This document shows, piece by piece, positions 1 to 5,334 of a DNA stretch of 5,334 nt (positions are counted from its first letter, which is position 1; each line of letters begins with the position of its first letter). Under the pieces are notes generated by a model that searched no databases, was not told the DNA's origin, and saw only the letters and a program-made list of their open reading frames with translations. The stretch is from Oscillospiraceae bacterium (GTDB lineage Bacteria; Bacillota; Clostridia; Oscillospirales; Oscillospiraceae). The stretch is from contig JAJBVW010000009.1 of assembly GCA_020866945.1 (NCBI GenBank), forward strand, positions 1 to 5,334, in the 5' to 3' direction. The position numbers and the translations under genes are program-made.

Positions 1-1058
1 ACCACGTTCATATAGGCATCACAGGCATTCACCCGCATACCGCCCCGCTTTTCCAGCACGGCCAGAAGCAGATATAGCCGGTTGTAATCAAATCCGTTGG
101 AGGTGCGCCGTGCAACGGAAAAGCTTGTGGGTGTAACCAGTGCCTGAACCTCCGCTAAAATGGGACGGCTGCCCTCCATGACGCAGGCAACGCAGGTGCC
201 CGGCACACCGGCAGGACGTCCGGCAAGCATGACCTCCGAAGGGTTCGGTACCTCCCGCAGTCCCTCCCTGCGCATTTCAAAAACACCGATTTCATTGGTG
301 GAACCAAAACGGTTCTTATCTGCCCGCAGGATACGGTAGCTCAAGCTGCCATCCCCCTCAAAGTACAGTACGCAGTCCACCATGTGCTCCAAGACCTTCG
401 GCCCAGCGATAGCGCCCTCCTTGTTCACATGGCCAACCACAAAGGCCGTAAATCCGGAGGCTTTGGCAAGCTGCATAATCTCCATAGCGCACTGCTTTAC
501 CTGACCTACACTGCCAGGTGCAGTATTCAGCGCTAGGTCATATATGGTCTGGATGGAGTCCACAATCACAAGCTCCGGGCCAAGCTCTTCGATGGCGGCA
601 ATGATGTCGTTAATATCTGTCCCTGCTAGGATATAAATGCTGTCGTGGCTCACGCCGAGGCGCTCGGCCCGCATTTTTATCTGGCGCTCGCTCTCCTCGC
701 CGGTGACATATAAAATCTTCTCCTGTTTGGCGATGGTGCCGCAGGCCTGAAGCAGCAGCGTAGATTTTCCTATACCCGGCGCACCGCCGAACAGAACAAT
801 AGAGCCACGCACCGCGCCGCCGCCCAGCACCCGGTCAAGCTCACGGATGCCAGTGGAAAAGCGTGGGTCGTCTCGGCTGTCCAGCTCAGAAAGGCGCTTC
901 GGCATAGACCGGCGGACGGGGCGAGTCTTAGCAGCCGCTTTCGGTGCGGCAGGAGCTTCTGTCATGGTGTTCCATGCCCCGCAGGCGGGACACTGGCCCA
1001 GCCAACGCGGCGTTTCATGACCGCAGGCGGAGCAGAAAAAAATCGTTTTCTCTTTCAT
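1..1058 (-). CDS. radA: DNA repair protein RadA (Sms), 3' end cut off by the window edge
   Basis: RadA is a RecA-like, DnaB-type branch-migration helicase that helps RecA process recombination intermediates in the cytoplasm. About 352 residues are visible. They hold, in order, a C4 zinc finger (CxxC at 9-12 and 23-26), a Walker A motif GGAPGIGKST at 91-100 (Lys98), a Walker B strand LVIVDS at 163-168, the RadA-specific KNRFG motif at 248-252, and the start of the Lon-protease-like C-terminal domain. Family members have about 450 residues, so roughly 100 are missing beyond the left edge. The ATG at 1058-1056 overlaps the TGA of the upstream amidase gene (ATGA). An AAGGA sequence at 1071-1067, inside the amidase gene, lies 8 bases before the start, which suggests translational coupling. 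There are no in-frame stops and all key motifs are intact. The identification is secure. Confidence 0.96.
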   Translation of the reverse strand, partial: MKEKTIFFCSACGHETPRWLGQCPACGAWNTMTEAPAAPKAAAKTRPVRRSMPKRLSELDSRDDPRFSTGIRELDRVLGGGAVRGSIVLFGGAPGIGKSTLLLQACGTIAKQEKILYVTGEESERQIKMRAERLGVSHDSIYILAGTDINDIIAAIEELGPELVIVDSIQTIYDLALNTAPGSVGQVKQCAMEIMQLAKASGFTAFVVGHVNKEGAIAGPKVLEHMVDCVLYFEGDGSLSYRILRADKNRFGSTNEIGVFEMRREGLREVPNPSEVMLAGRPAGVPGTCVACVMEGSRPILAEVQALVTPTSFSVARRTSNGFDYNRLYLLLAVLEKRGGMRVNACDAYMNV

Positions 1059-1756
1059 GTCGTTATTCCTTGTGTGTATTGCAGATAGGATGCCAATATA
1101 ACTGTCGCGAGTTCAAGTCGATATGCTTCGGTTTGCAGCTGGCTCAAATCGTCGGGATTCGAAAGAAACCCACATTCCACCAGTACCGCTGTACAGGCTG
1201 CCTTTTTCATGAGATAAATGCTGCTGTCAATAGGCTCTGCCAGCCGTCGCGTGTTGCTGCATAGCTGCCCAGTCAGGTTTTCCTGTAAGACTGTGGCCAG
1301 TGTGTCGCTTCCGGCAGCACTGCCGTAAAAAACCTGTATACCCCAGGGGGCGGCGGCAGGATAATTATTCTGATGGATACTGATGAGTACAGCCCCGGCA
1401 GTTGAATTTACCAAAGCGGCCCTTGCGTATTGGTCTGCCCGTTTCATAGCTGCCAGGGTGGTTGCTTCGACTGGGTAGTCTATCTCCGCGCTATTTCTTG
1501 TCATCACAGTGTTCACACCCCAGAAAGCTGCGAGGGCCTCCAACCGCAGGGCAATGTCCAGATTCAGGTCGCTTTCCAGCGTCCCGTCCGCCGCCACAGC
1601 ACCCCCGTCCGCGCCGCCATGGCCTGCATCAATCACCATCACAGGATCCGGCACCGCTGCCTCCGCAGCCTCCGCATCAGAGGACTGCGCAAGTGTCACA
1701 GCTGCCAGCAGAAGAATCAGGATCAAAGGATACCACCATTTAATTTTTTCAAACAT
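1055..1756 (-). CDS. cwlD: N-acetylmuramoyl-L-alanine amidase, CwlD type (spore cortex)
   Basis: This is a zinc amidase of the Amidase_3 family that removes peptide side chains from muramic acid. With the deacetylase PdaA, CwlD produces the muramic-delta-lactam that germination lytic enzymes recognise in spore cortex. The 233 residues begin with a short positively charged stretch and a hydrophobic segment at about 9-23 (signal anchor or signal peptide), so it acts outside the membrane it is exported across. The metal and catalytic residues look complete: DAGHGG (His46), Glu61, SIHQN (His128) and VECGFLSN (Glu194). Length and the motif SSIYLMKK just before VECGF fit B. subtilis CwlD (about 237 aa) better than large vegetative amidases, which carry wall-binding domains missing here. 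The ATG at 1756 has an AGGTGG sequence 7 bases upstream. The stop overlaps the radA start. A role in another amidase step cannot be excluded. Confidence 0.88.
   Translation of the reverse strand: MFEKIKWWYPLILILLLAAVTLAQSSDAEAAEAAVPDPVMVIDAGHGGADGGAVAADGTLESDLNLDIALRLEALAAFWGVNTVMTRNSAEIDYPVEATTLAAMKRADQYARAALVNSTAGAVLISIHQNNYPAAAPWGIQVFYGSAAGSDTLATVLQENLTGQLCSNTRRLAEPIDSSIYLMKKAACTAVLVECGFLSNPDDLSQLQTEAYRLELATVILASYLQYTQGITT
1067..1071 (-). promoter_or_regulatory. Ribosome binding site of radA inside cwlD
   Basis: AAGGA reads on the minus strand 8 bases before the radA ATG. It lies within the last codons of the amidase gene, so ribosomes finishing that gene pass directly over it. Confidence 0.7.
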
Positions 1757-1763
1757 CCGCGCT

Positions 1764-1769
1764 CCACCT
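1764..1769 (-). promoter_or_regulatory. Ribosome binding site of cwlD
   Basis: AGGTGG on the minus strand, one mismatch from AGGAGG, with a 7-base spacer to the ATG at 1756. It supports that ATG as the start. Confidence 0.65.
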
Positions 1770-1787
1770 CATTGAGTTCTTAATAAT

Positions 1788-1815
1788 TAATATGAGATGA
1801 AACACATATGTATTC
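1788..1815 (-). promoter_or_regulatory. Possible sigma-G-type promoter of cwlD-radA
   Basis: In the 62-base AT-rich gap after the aminotransferase stop, the minus strand has GAATA (1815-1811) and CATATTA (1794-1788) separated by 16 bases. These match the forespore sigma-G consensus elements GHATR and CATXHTA exactly, but the usual spacing is about 17-18 bases, so the fit is imperfect. B. subtilis cwlD is known to be transcribed in the forespore, which makes the site plausible. No intrinsic terminator separates the aminotransferase gene from cwlD, so read-through from upstream is also expected. Confidence 0.4.
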
Positions 1816-1818
1816 TGG

Positions 1819-3006
1819 TTATCTGATGAACCGTTCCAGTCGGTTCAGGCCTTCTACGATTTCCTCCATAGACGAAGCATAGCACCAGCGTACATAACCC
1901 GGCGCATCAAATGCGGTGCCCGGCGTGACCGCGACGTGTTCTGCCTCCAGGAGCGCCTGGGTAAAATCAGCGTCATCTTCGATTATCCGTCCTGCCAAAG
2001 TCCGTCCAAACTGGGCCTGGACATCAATCAGCAGGTAAAACGCTCCCTTGGGCACAGTGCAGGATACGCCCTCCATGCTGTTCAAACGCTCCACAAGATA
2101 TTTTCGCCGCTCATCATATCCTTGGCGCATACGTTCTACAGCGTCCTGCGGGCCTGAAAAGGCCTCCAGCGCCGCCGCCTGACTGATGGACGGAGGCGCA
2201 CCGGTGGATTGGGACAAATACCCATCCATGGCCGCCGCAATGGGCTTTGGGGCTGCCGCGTAGCCTATGCGCCAGCCGGTCATGGCATAAGATTTTGAAA
2301 CGCCGTTTATCAGCACTGTCCGTTCATAAATGTCTTGGCTCAAGGACGGGAAGCTGACAAGCTCTGCATCGTCATAAATCAGCTTGCCATACATTTCATC
2401 GGACAATACATATAAATCGTATTTTTTGCATATCGCCGCCAGAGGCTCCAATTCCTCACGGGTATAAACTGCGCCGGTTGGGTTTCCCGGATTATTCAAA
2501 AGAAACATCTTTGTGCTGGGCGTGACAGCAGCCTCCAGCTGAGCGGCTGTCAGTTTAAATCCCTGTTTTTCAGGTGCATAAACAACCACTGGCGTTCCGC
2601 CAGCCATGCGAATGGCTTCGTGATAGGAAACCCAATAGGGCGCAGGCAATATGACCTCGTCCCCGGGGTCAAGCAGACAGCATAATGCCACATAAATGGC
2701 GTGCTTTCCACCGCTGGTGACAATTATCTGGCTGTTTTCATACGTAAGTCCATAGTCATCTTTAAGTCTCCCTGCGATGGCCGCCCGCAGTTCCGAAGTG
2801 CCGGAGGCTGGTGTATATTTTGTGAATCCAGATTGAATGGCCTGTATCCCCGCCTGGCATATATTCTCCGGCGTGGGCCAATCAGGTTCACCACCGCCGA
2901 AGCTGAAAACTTCCACGCCCGCAGCACGCATTTGCTTCACAGTTGCATTCACGGCCATGGTTGCCGATGGCTTAAGGGATGTGGCAATTTTGGATAAAGG
3001 TCTCAT
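1819..3006 (-). CDS. Class I PLP-dependent aminotransferase, aspartate aminotransferase-like (subgroup I-gamma)
   Basis: This cytoplasmic fold-type I PLP enzyme most likely transfers the amino group between aspartate and 2-oxoglutarate. The 395 residues hold the expected motifs: KPSATMAV near the N-terminus, TSGGKHA (Lys101), PAPYWVSY, NNPGNPTG at 171-178 (PLP-contacting Asn175), SDEMYG (Asp203, Tyr206), SKSYAMTGWRIGY with the Schiff-base Lys238 and phosphate-binding Arg246, and Arg373 (YVRWCYA) for the substrate carboxylate. Lys101 sits where the Thermus-type enzyme uses a lysine for acidic substrates, which favours aspartate over aromatic or branched-chain substrates. The start is taken at 3006 because AAAGGAGAT precedes it at a proper distance. 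An upstream in-frame ATG at 3126 would add 40 unlike-family residues and lies upstream of the predicted transcription start. Some members of this family also act on prephenate, so substrate is the uncertain point. Confidence 0.88.
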   Translation of the reverse strand: MRPLSKIATSLKPSATMAVNATVKQMRAAGVEVFSFGGGEPDWPTPENICQAGIQAIQSGFTKYTPASGTSELRAAIAGRLKDDYGLTYENSQIIVTSGGKHAIYVALCCLLDPGDEVILPAPYWVSYHEAIRMAGGTPVVVYAPEKQGFKLTAAQLEAAVTPSTKMFLLNNPGNPTGAVYTREELEPLAAICKKYDLYVLSDEMYGKLIYDDAELVSFPSLSQDIYERTVLINGVSKSYAMTGWRIGYAAAPKPIAAAMDGYLSQSTGAPPSISQAAALEAFSGPQDAVERMRQGYDERRKYLVERLNSMEGVSCTVPKGAFYLLIDVQAQFGRTLAGRIIEDDADFTQALLEAEHVAVTPGTAFDAPGYVRWCYASSMEEIVEGLNRLERFIR

Positions 3007-3010
3007 TTTT

Positions 3011-3022
3011 TTGTATCTCCTT
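3011..3022 (-). promoter_or_regulatory. Ribosome binding site that fixes the aminotransferase start
   Basis: AAAGGAGAT on the minus strand, with GGAG 9 bases before the ATG at 3006. It is a strong Shine-Dalgarno match and settles the start against the longer in-frame reading from 3126. Confidence 0.8.
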
Positions 3023-3072
3023 TGCAGAACATCGTCGGGCGGCAAAAAGCCCTGCGGTTCTCTCTTGCATTC

Positions 3073-3102
3073 ATTATACCCCCTGAGACAGCTGTGACGC
3101 AA
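3073..3102 (-). promoter_or_regulatory. Sigma-A-type promoter of the aminotransferase gene
   Basis: On the minus strand a perfect TATAAT (3078-3073) follows TTGCGT (3102-3097) after 18 bases. The -35 matches TTGACA only in its first three bases, so the -10 carries most of the evidence. Transcription would begin near 3066, giving a leader of about 60 bases. It lies just after the spoIVA terminator, so the aminotransferase is probably an independent vegetative unit. Confidence 0.6.
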
Positions 3103-3111
3103 CTGTTTTAT

Positions 3112-3167
3112 GAAATTACAAAACAATCAGCGGCTGTGCCGGATCTGAATCGTCCTGACACAGCCGC
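3112..3167 (-). terminator. Intrinsic terminator after spoIVA
   Basis: A GC-rich inverted repeat pairs 3153-3167 with 3130-3143. The outer nine base pairs (GCGGCTGTG with CACAGCCGC) are perfect, and the stem extends inward through a wobble pair and one bulged base to GGA with TCC. On the minus strand it is followed by a T-rich run (TGATTGTTTTG, then TAATTT). It starts 17 bases after the spoIVA stop and separates that gene from the aminotransferase promoter. The plus-strand side also ends in ATTTTAT, but no plus-strand gene uses it. Confidence 0.82.
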
Positions 3168-3184
3168 ATTTTATGCCGATCACA

Positions 3185-4657
3185 CTATATGATAATACAG
3201 ATGAGGCTGTAGCCTCCGTCGTTTACCAGACGCTGTATGGTAGTTCGCAGACGGTTTCGGATGTTGTTGGGCATTCGATGAAGCTTTGTTGTCAGTCCAT
3301 CCTCCGCGATGTCGTACAGAGATTTTCCAAAGATATTGGATTCCCAAATACGGTTGATATCACCGTCAAAGCCCTGAAGCAAAAAGCTGACTATCTGCTC
3401 GCTGGCCTTTTCTCCTCCAACGGCCGGAGAGACCTCTGTTTCCACCTGGGTCTGGAACAAATGAATGGCCGGGGCGCTGGCTTTTAGTCGGACGCTGTAT
3501 TTTCCGCCTCTGCTGATGATTTTTGGCTCCTCCAGCACCATATCCTCCGGCCCTGGCATAATGATGCCATAACCTGTCTCACGTGCCTGTGTAAGAGCTT
3601 CATGTACATGGTCATATTCCTGCTTCAGGCTTTTCAGCGACCGCAGCAGTTCCATTAGATCTCCGTCATCCTGTATTTCATAGCCAGACTGCTCGCTGAT
3701 AGTACGGTAATAGAGCGTGTTTTCCAGTTCCACTACGGCACTGGCTGTGCCAATTCCTGCCTGCACACCTGATATGCGTGTCTCGCTGACAAGCTCACTT
3801 TGTCCAACACCATCCAGGAAGGTATAGACATCCTGCAAGACATTGATTTTGCTTCCCGCATCCAAAAACAGACCATAGAGATTCTGTTTTAGCTCGCTGT
3901 CCTCCGGCAGTGCTTCCGCCCAGGCGGGCAGCCAGAAGGAAAGCTCGTTCAGCGGGAACTGAAACAACACTGCTTTCATGACGGCGTTTATCTCCCCATC
4001 CGTCATTTCCTGGCAGTTCAGGGCCATGCAGGGTACGCCGTATTTTTGGCTCAGCTCAGTTGCCAGAGCTGTTGCCTCCTCGGATGCTGGCGAAGCAGAA
4101 TTTAAGACTACAGCAAAGGGTTTCCCAATAGCCTGTAGTTCACGGATGACCCGTTCCTCTGCAGCTGTGTAATTTTCCCGCGGAATATCCCCAAAGCTTC
4201 CGTCGGTTGTGATGACAAGCCCAATGGTTGAGTGTTCTGCAATGACCTTGTGGGTTCCCTCCTCCGCTGCCTGGGTCATGGGTATCTCATGGTCATACCA
4301 CGGGGTCGTTACCATCCGCTCAGCGCCATCCTCATATAACCCCTCAGCTCCGGGCACCATATATCCCACGCAGTCGATGAGCCGGACGGAGGCTGCCGTC
4401 TCTGCCCCAAGTGAGATGTCAACGGCCTCCTCCGGCACAAATTTTGGCTCTGCCGTCATAATGGTGCGGCCAGAACCGGACTGGGGCAGCTCATCCCGTG
4501 CCCGCTCCTTGCGGTATACGTTTTCAATGCCGGGGATAACCTGCGTTTCCATAAAACGCTTGATAAAGGTAGATTTCCCCGTCCGCACAGGCCCGACGAC
4601 GCCGATGTATATATCGCCGTCCGTCCTGCGGGCAATATCCTCATAGATTCTGTCCAC
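3185..4657 (-). CDS. spoIVA: Stage IV sporulation protein A, coat morphogenetic ATPase
   Basis: SpoIVA is made in the mother cell, is held to the outer forespore membrane by SpoVM, and polymerises on ATP hydrolysis into the layer on which the coat is built; it is also needed for cortex formation. From the GTG at 4657 the protein has 490 residues, against 492 in B. subtilis. It holds a Walker A motif GPVRTGKST at 22-30 (Lys28), a sensor region RTIMTAEPKF at 64-73, a Walker B-like LIDCVGYM (Asp95), a TRAFAC-type GTPase-like fold to about residue 235, the middle domain, and the conserved C-terminus ending SLICIII, typical of the family. The longer reading from ATG 4672 adds MEGLF but has no ribosome site, whereas its own ATGGAGGG bases form one for the GTG. 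The gene is complete. A sigma-E-like promoter precedes it and a terminator follows it. Confidence 0.96.
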   Translation of the reverse strand: MDRIYEDIARRTDGDIYIGVVGPVRTGKSTFIKRFMETQVIPGIENVYRKERARDELPQSGSGRTIMTAEPKFVPEEAVDISLGAETAASVRLIDCVGYMVPGAEGLYEDGAERMVTTPWYDHEIPMTQAAEEGTHKVIAEHSTIGLVITTDGSFGDIPRENYTAAEERVIRELQAIGKPFAVVLNSASPASEEATALATELSQKYGVPCMALNCQEMTDGEINAVMKAVLFQFPLNELSFWLPAWAEALPEDSELKQNLYGLFLDAGSKINVLQDVYTFLDGVGQSELVSETRISGVQAGIGTASAVVELENTLYYRTISEQSGYEIQDDGDLMELLRSLKSLKQEYDHVHEALTQARETGYGIIMPGPEDMVLEEPKIISRGGKYSVRLKASAPAIHLFQTQVETEVSPAVGGEKASEQIVSFLLQGFDGDINRIWESNIFGKSLYDIAEDGLTTKLHRMPNNIRNRLRTTIQRLVNDGGYSLICIII

Positions 4658-4663
4658 AAATAA

Positions 4664-4705
4664 TCCCTCCATGGCGTGTTTGGTTCATCATACGCCGTGG
4701 AGGGA
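4664..4705 (-). promoter_or_regulatory. Inverted repeat covering the spoIVA ribosome binding site
   Basis: Arms 4692-4705 and 4664-4677 pair at 13 of 14 positions around a 14-base loop. In the minus-strand mRNA the only defect is one C-A mismatch. The 3' arm contains the GGAGGG ribosome site of spoIVA, which would pair with UCCCUCC in the 5' arm. The stem is followed by ATTATTTG, a weak U-tract, so it could also act as a poor terminator for nif3. The repeat is seen directly; a regulatory role is inferred. Confidence 0.6.
4665..4670 (-). promoter_or_regulatory. Ribosome binding site of spoIVA that decides for the GTG start
   Basis: GGAGGG on the minus strand with a 7-base spacer to GTG at 4657. 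Nothing comparable precedes the ATG at 4672, whose last base is the first G of this site. Confidence 0.78.
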
Positions 4706-4706
4706 G

Positions 4707-4734
4707 CTTTTATGACAGCGGTTGTTTAATAAAA
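4707..4734 (-). promoter_or_regulatory. Possible sigma-E-type promoter of spoIVA
   Basis: On the minus strand TTTTATT (4734-4728) and CATAAAAG (4714-4707) are 13 bases apart. They match the mother-cell sigma-E consensus (KMATATT, 13-14 bases, CATACAHT) at 5 of 7 and 6 of 8 positions. B. subtilis spoIVA is sigma-E dependent. The -35 overlaps the nif3 stop codon. Transcription would start near 4700, inside the 5' arm of the inverted repeat. Confidence 0.45.
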
Positions 4735-5237
4735 CCGTGCCGTCTGGCCATGAGACTGGGCGATATGGACTTCCAGACTGGGAAATGCCTCTCTGATCCA
4801 ATCCGCTAAGACAGGAACAACCACATTTTCTGTGCAAAAATGATCTGCGTCAATAAGATTCAGGCCAAGATGCTTTGCCTCTAAAAACTGGTCGTATTTT
4901 ACATCAGCGGTCACATAGGTATCACATCCGGCCTGATAAGCCAGATCAATCTCCCCACCGCCGGAACCACCACATACAGCCAGATTCTTCACTGGCCGTC
5001 CAGCATCGTGATAGCGCAGGCCATTGGAAGACAGAGCGGATTTCACCAGGGGCAGAAAATCAGCGAGGGACCTCTCCCCTGCCAGCTCCCCTATCCGTCC
5101 TATGCCGGAAGCTGGGGCAAGCTGGCCGGTGACACGTCCGCCCAAGGCTGTCATCAGCGCATCGTTTACGCCGCCGGCCGCCGCGTCCAGGTTCGTATGC
5201 ATACAGATAGCCGCAATGCGGTGCTCGGGCCTTGGCA
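4726..5237 (-). CDS. Nif3-like dinuclear metal centre protein (YqfO/YbgI family), 5' part missing
   Basis: The visible part is the C-terminal half or more of a Nif3-family protein, a widespread toroidal hexamer with a two-metal site in each subunit; its biochemical role is unsettled (proposed GTP cyclohydrolase I type 2 or hydrolase). Visible motifs are HTNLDAAAGGVNDAL with metal-ligand Asp (codon at 5187-5185), a glycine-rich CGGSGGG, the strand TYVTADVKYDQF, and DADHFCTEN, where His and Glu four apart complete the metal site. No PII-like insert is present, so it is the short form (about 260 aa). The N-terminal part with the HHP ligands is absent. The frame is open from 5253, but bases beyond about 5226-5237 belong to a fold-back copy, and the stop at 5256-5254 is not trustworthy. 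The ATG at 5202 lies within the conserved core and is not a start. In Firmicutes the gene often follows trmK, which is out of view here. Confidence 0.85.
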
Positions 5238-5334
5238 GAGCACCGCAGTGGGGCTATCGGGATGCATGCGCACCGGGGCGCGGCGGCCGGCGGGGTAAAC
5301 GGTGCGGGGATGCCAGCCGTGGGGGGGCGTGTCA
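5130..5334. repeat. Fold-back inverted repeat at the window end, 97-base arms and 11-base loop
   Basis: Bases 5238-5334 are the reverse complement of 5130-5226 with 81 of 97 identical and no gaps; position p pairs with 10464 minus p. The innermost 10 pairs (5217-5226 with 5238-5247) are perfect around loop 5227-5237. The inner arm encodes conserved Nif3 sequence and the outer arm encodes nothing recognisable, so the outer arm is the derived copy. Read on the plus strand, the changes are T to G (6), C to G (4), A to G (4) and A to C (2). The right end is best treated as a chimeric artefact, not as genome sequence. Confidence 0.9.

Noticed and set aside
1430..1783. Three overlapping plus-strand reading frames opposite cwlD, up to 117 codons
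   Set aside because: They are shadows of the GC-rich amidase coding sequence in other frames, with Pro/Arg/His-rich composition and no ribosome site or domain signal.
1805..1812. Palindrome ACATATGT after the aminotransferase stop as an operator or terminator
   Set aside because: Eight AT-rich bases are expected by chance, there is no GC stem or T-run, and no regulator gene is nearby.
3007..3066. A structured leader or riboswitch before the aminotransferase
   Set aside because: Only GAAC with GTTC and GGGC with GCCC can pair, with large mismatched loops. It is too short and weak to call a known riboswitch or attenuator.
2965..3072. A small upstream reading frame starting ATG AAT GCA in the aminotransferase leader
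   Set aside because: Its ATG falls at the predicted -10 and transcription start, leaving no room for a ribosome site, and it would overlap the real start out of frame.
3007..3126. A 40-residue N-terminal extension of the aminotransferase (ATG at 3126)
   Set aside because: It starts upstream of the predicted promoter and overlaps the region after the terminator. It has no ribosome site and does not resemble the family's N-terminus; ATG 3006 has a strong ribosome site.
3173..3487. Plus-strand frame of 104 codons opposite the spoIVA C-terminus
   Set aside because: It is antisense to the conserved SpoIVA tail and has no ribosome site before the ATG or family motif.
4209..4646. Plus-strand reading frame of 145 codons opposite spoIVA
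   Set aside because: It is the antisense of the conserved SpoIVA ATPase domain, has low-complexity Ser/Pro/Ala composition, and shows no recognisable motif.
5130..5334. A diversity-generating retroelement, hypermutated copy or large natural hairpin at the right end
   Set aside because: Differences affect A, T and C alike on the plus strand and go only toward G or C in the way dye signal loss predicts. There is no reverse transcriptase or template/variable architecture, and the repeat stops exactly at the window end.

Overview
The window reads as chromosomal DNA of an endospore-forming Firmicute of the class Clostridia, with moderately high GC by eye. This rests on a full-length spoIVA and a CwlD-type cortex amidase, both restricted to spore formers. 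The GC-leaning codons and the non-Bacillus gene order suggest an Oscillospirales-like gut lineage; that placement is inference. All five recognisable genes lie on the minus strand, so transcription runs from right to left. I found no tRNA, rRNA, CRISPR array, insertion sequence or riboswitch, and no gene cluster that looks like an undescribed system.

In transcription order the genes are: a 5'-truncated nif3-family gene (stop at 4726); spoIVA (best start GTG at 4657, stop at 3185) followed by a strong intrinsic terminator (3130-3167); an aspartate-aminotransferase-like class I PLP enzyme (3006-1819) with its own sigma-A-type promoter; a cwlD-type N-acetylmuramoyl-L-alanine amidase (1756-1055) with a possible forespore sigma-G promoter in the short AT-rich gap before it; and radA (from 1058), which overlaps cwlD by 4 bases (ATGA) and runs off the left edge.

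Two genes serve spore formation directly. SpoIVA builds the ATP-driven basement layer of the coat on the outer forespore membrane. CwlD trims peptide side chains from cortex peptidoglycan so that muramic-delta-lactam can form. The overlap with radA suggests that the DNA repair helicase is made together with CwlD, possibly in the forespore. The aminotransferase looks like a housekeeping gene that reads through into cwlD.

Two points matter most. First, the last 97 bases (5238-5334) are an inverted copy of 5130-5226 at 81/97 identity with no gaps. All 16 differences, read on the plus strand, can be explained as loss of dye signal in two-colour Illumina chemistry, so the right end is probably a fold-back artefact and not genomic sequence. 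It creates a false in-frame stop upstream of the nif3 fragment. Second, spoIVA has a 14-bp hairpin whose 3' arm contains its Shine-Dalgarno sequence and whose 5' arm spans the predicted sigma-E start site. That geometry could silence read-through mRNA while leaving sigma-E mRNA translatable.
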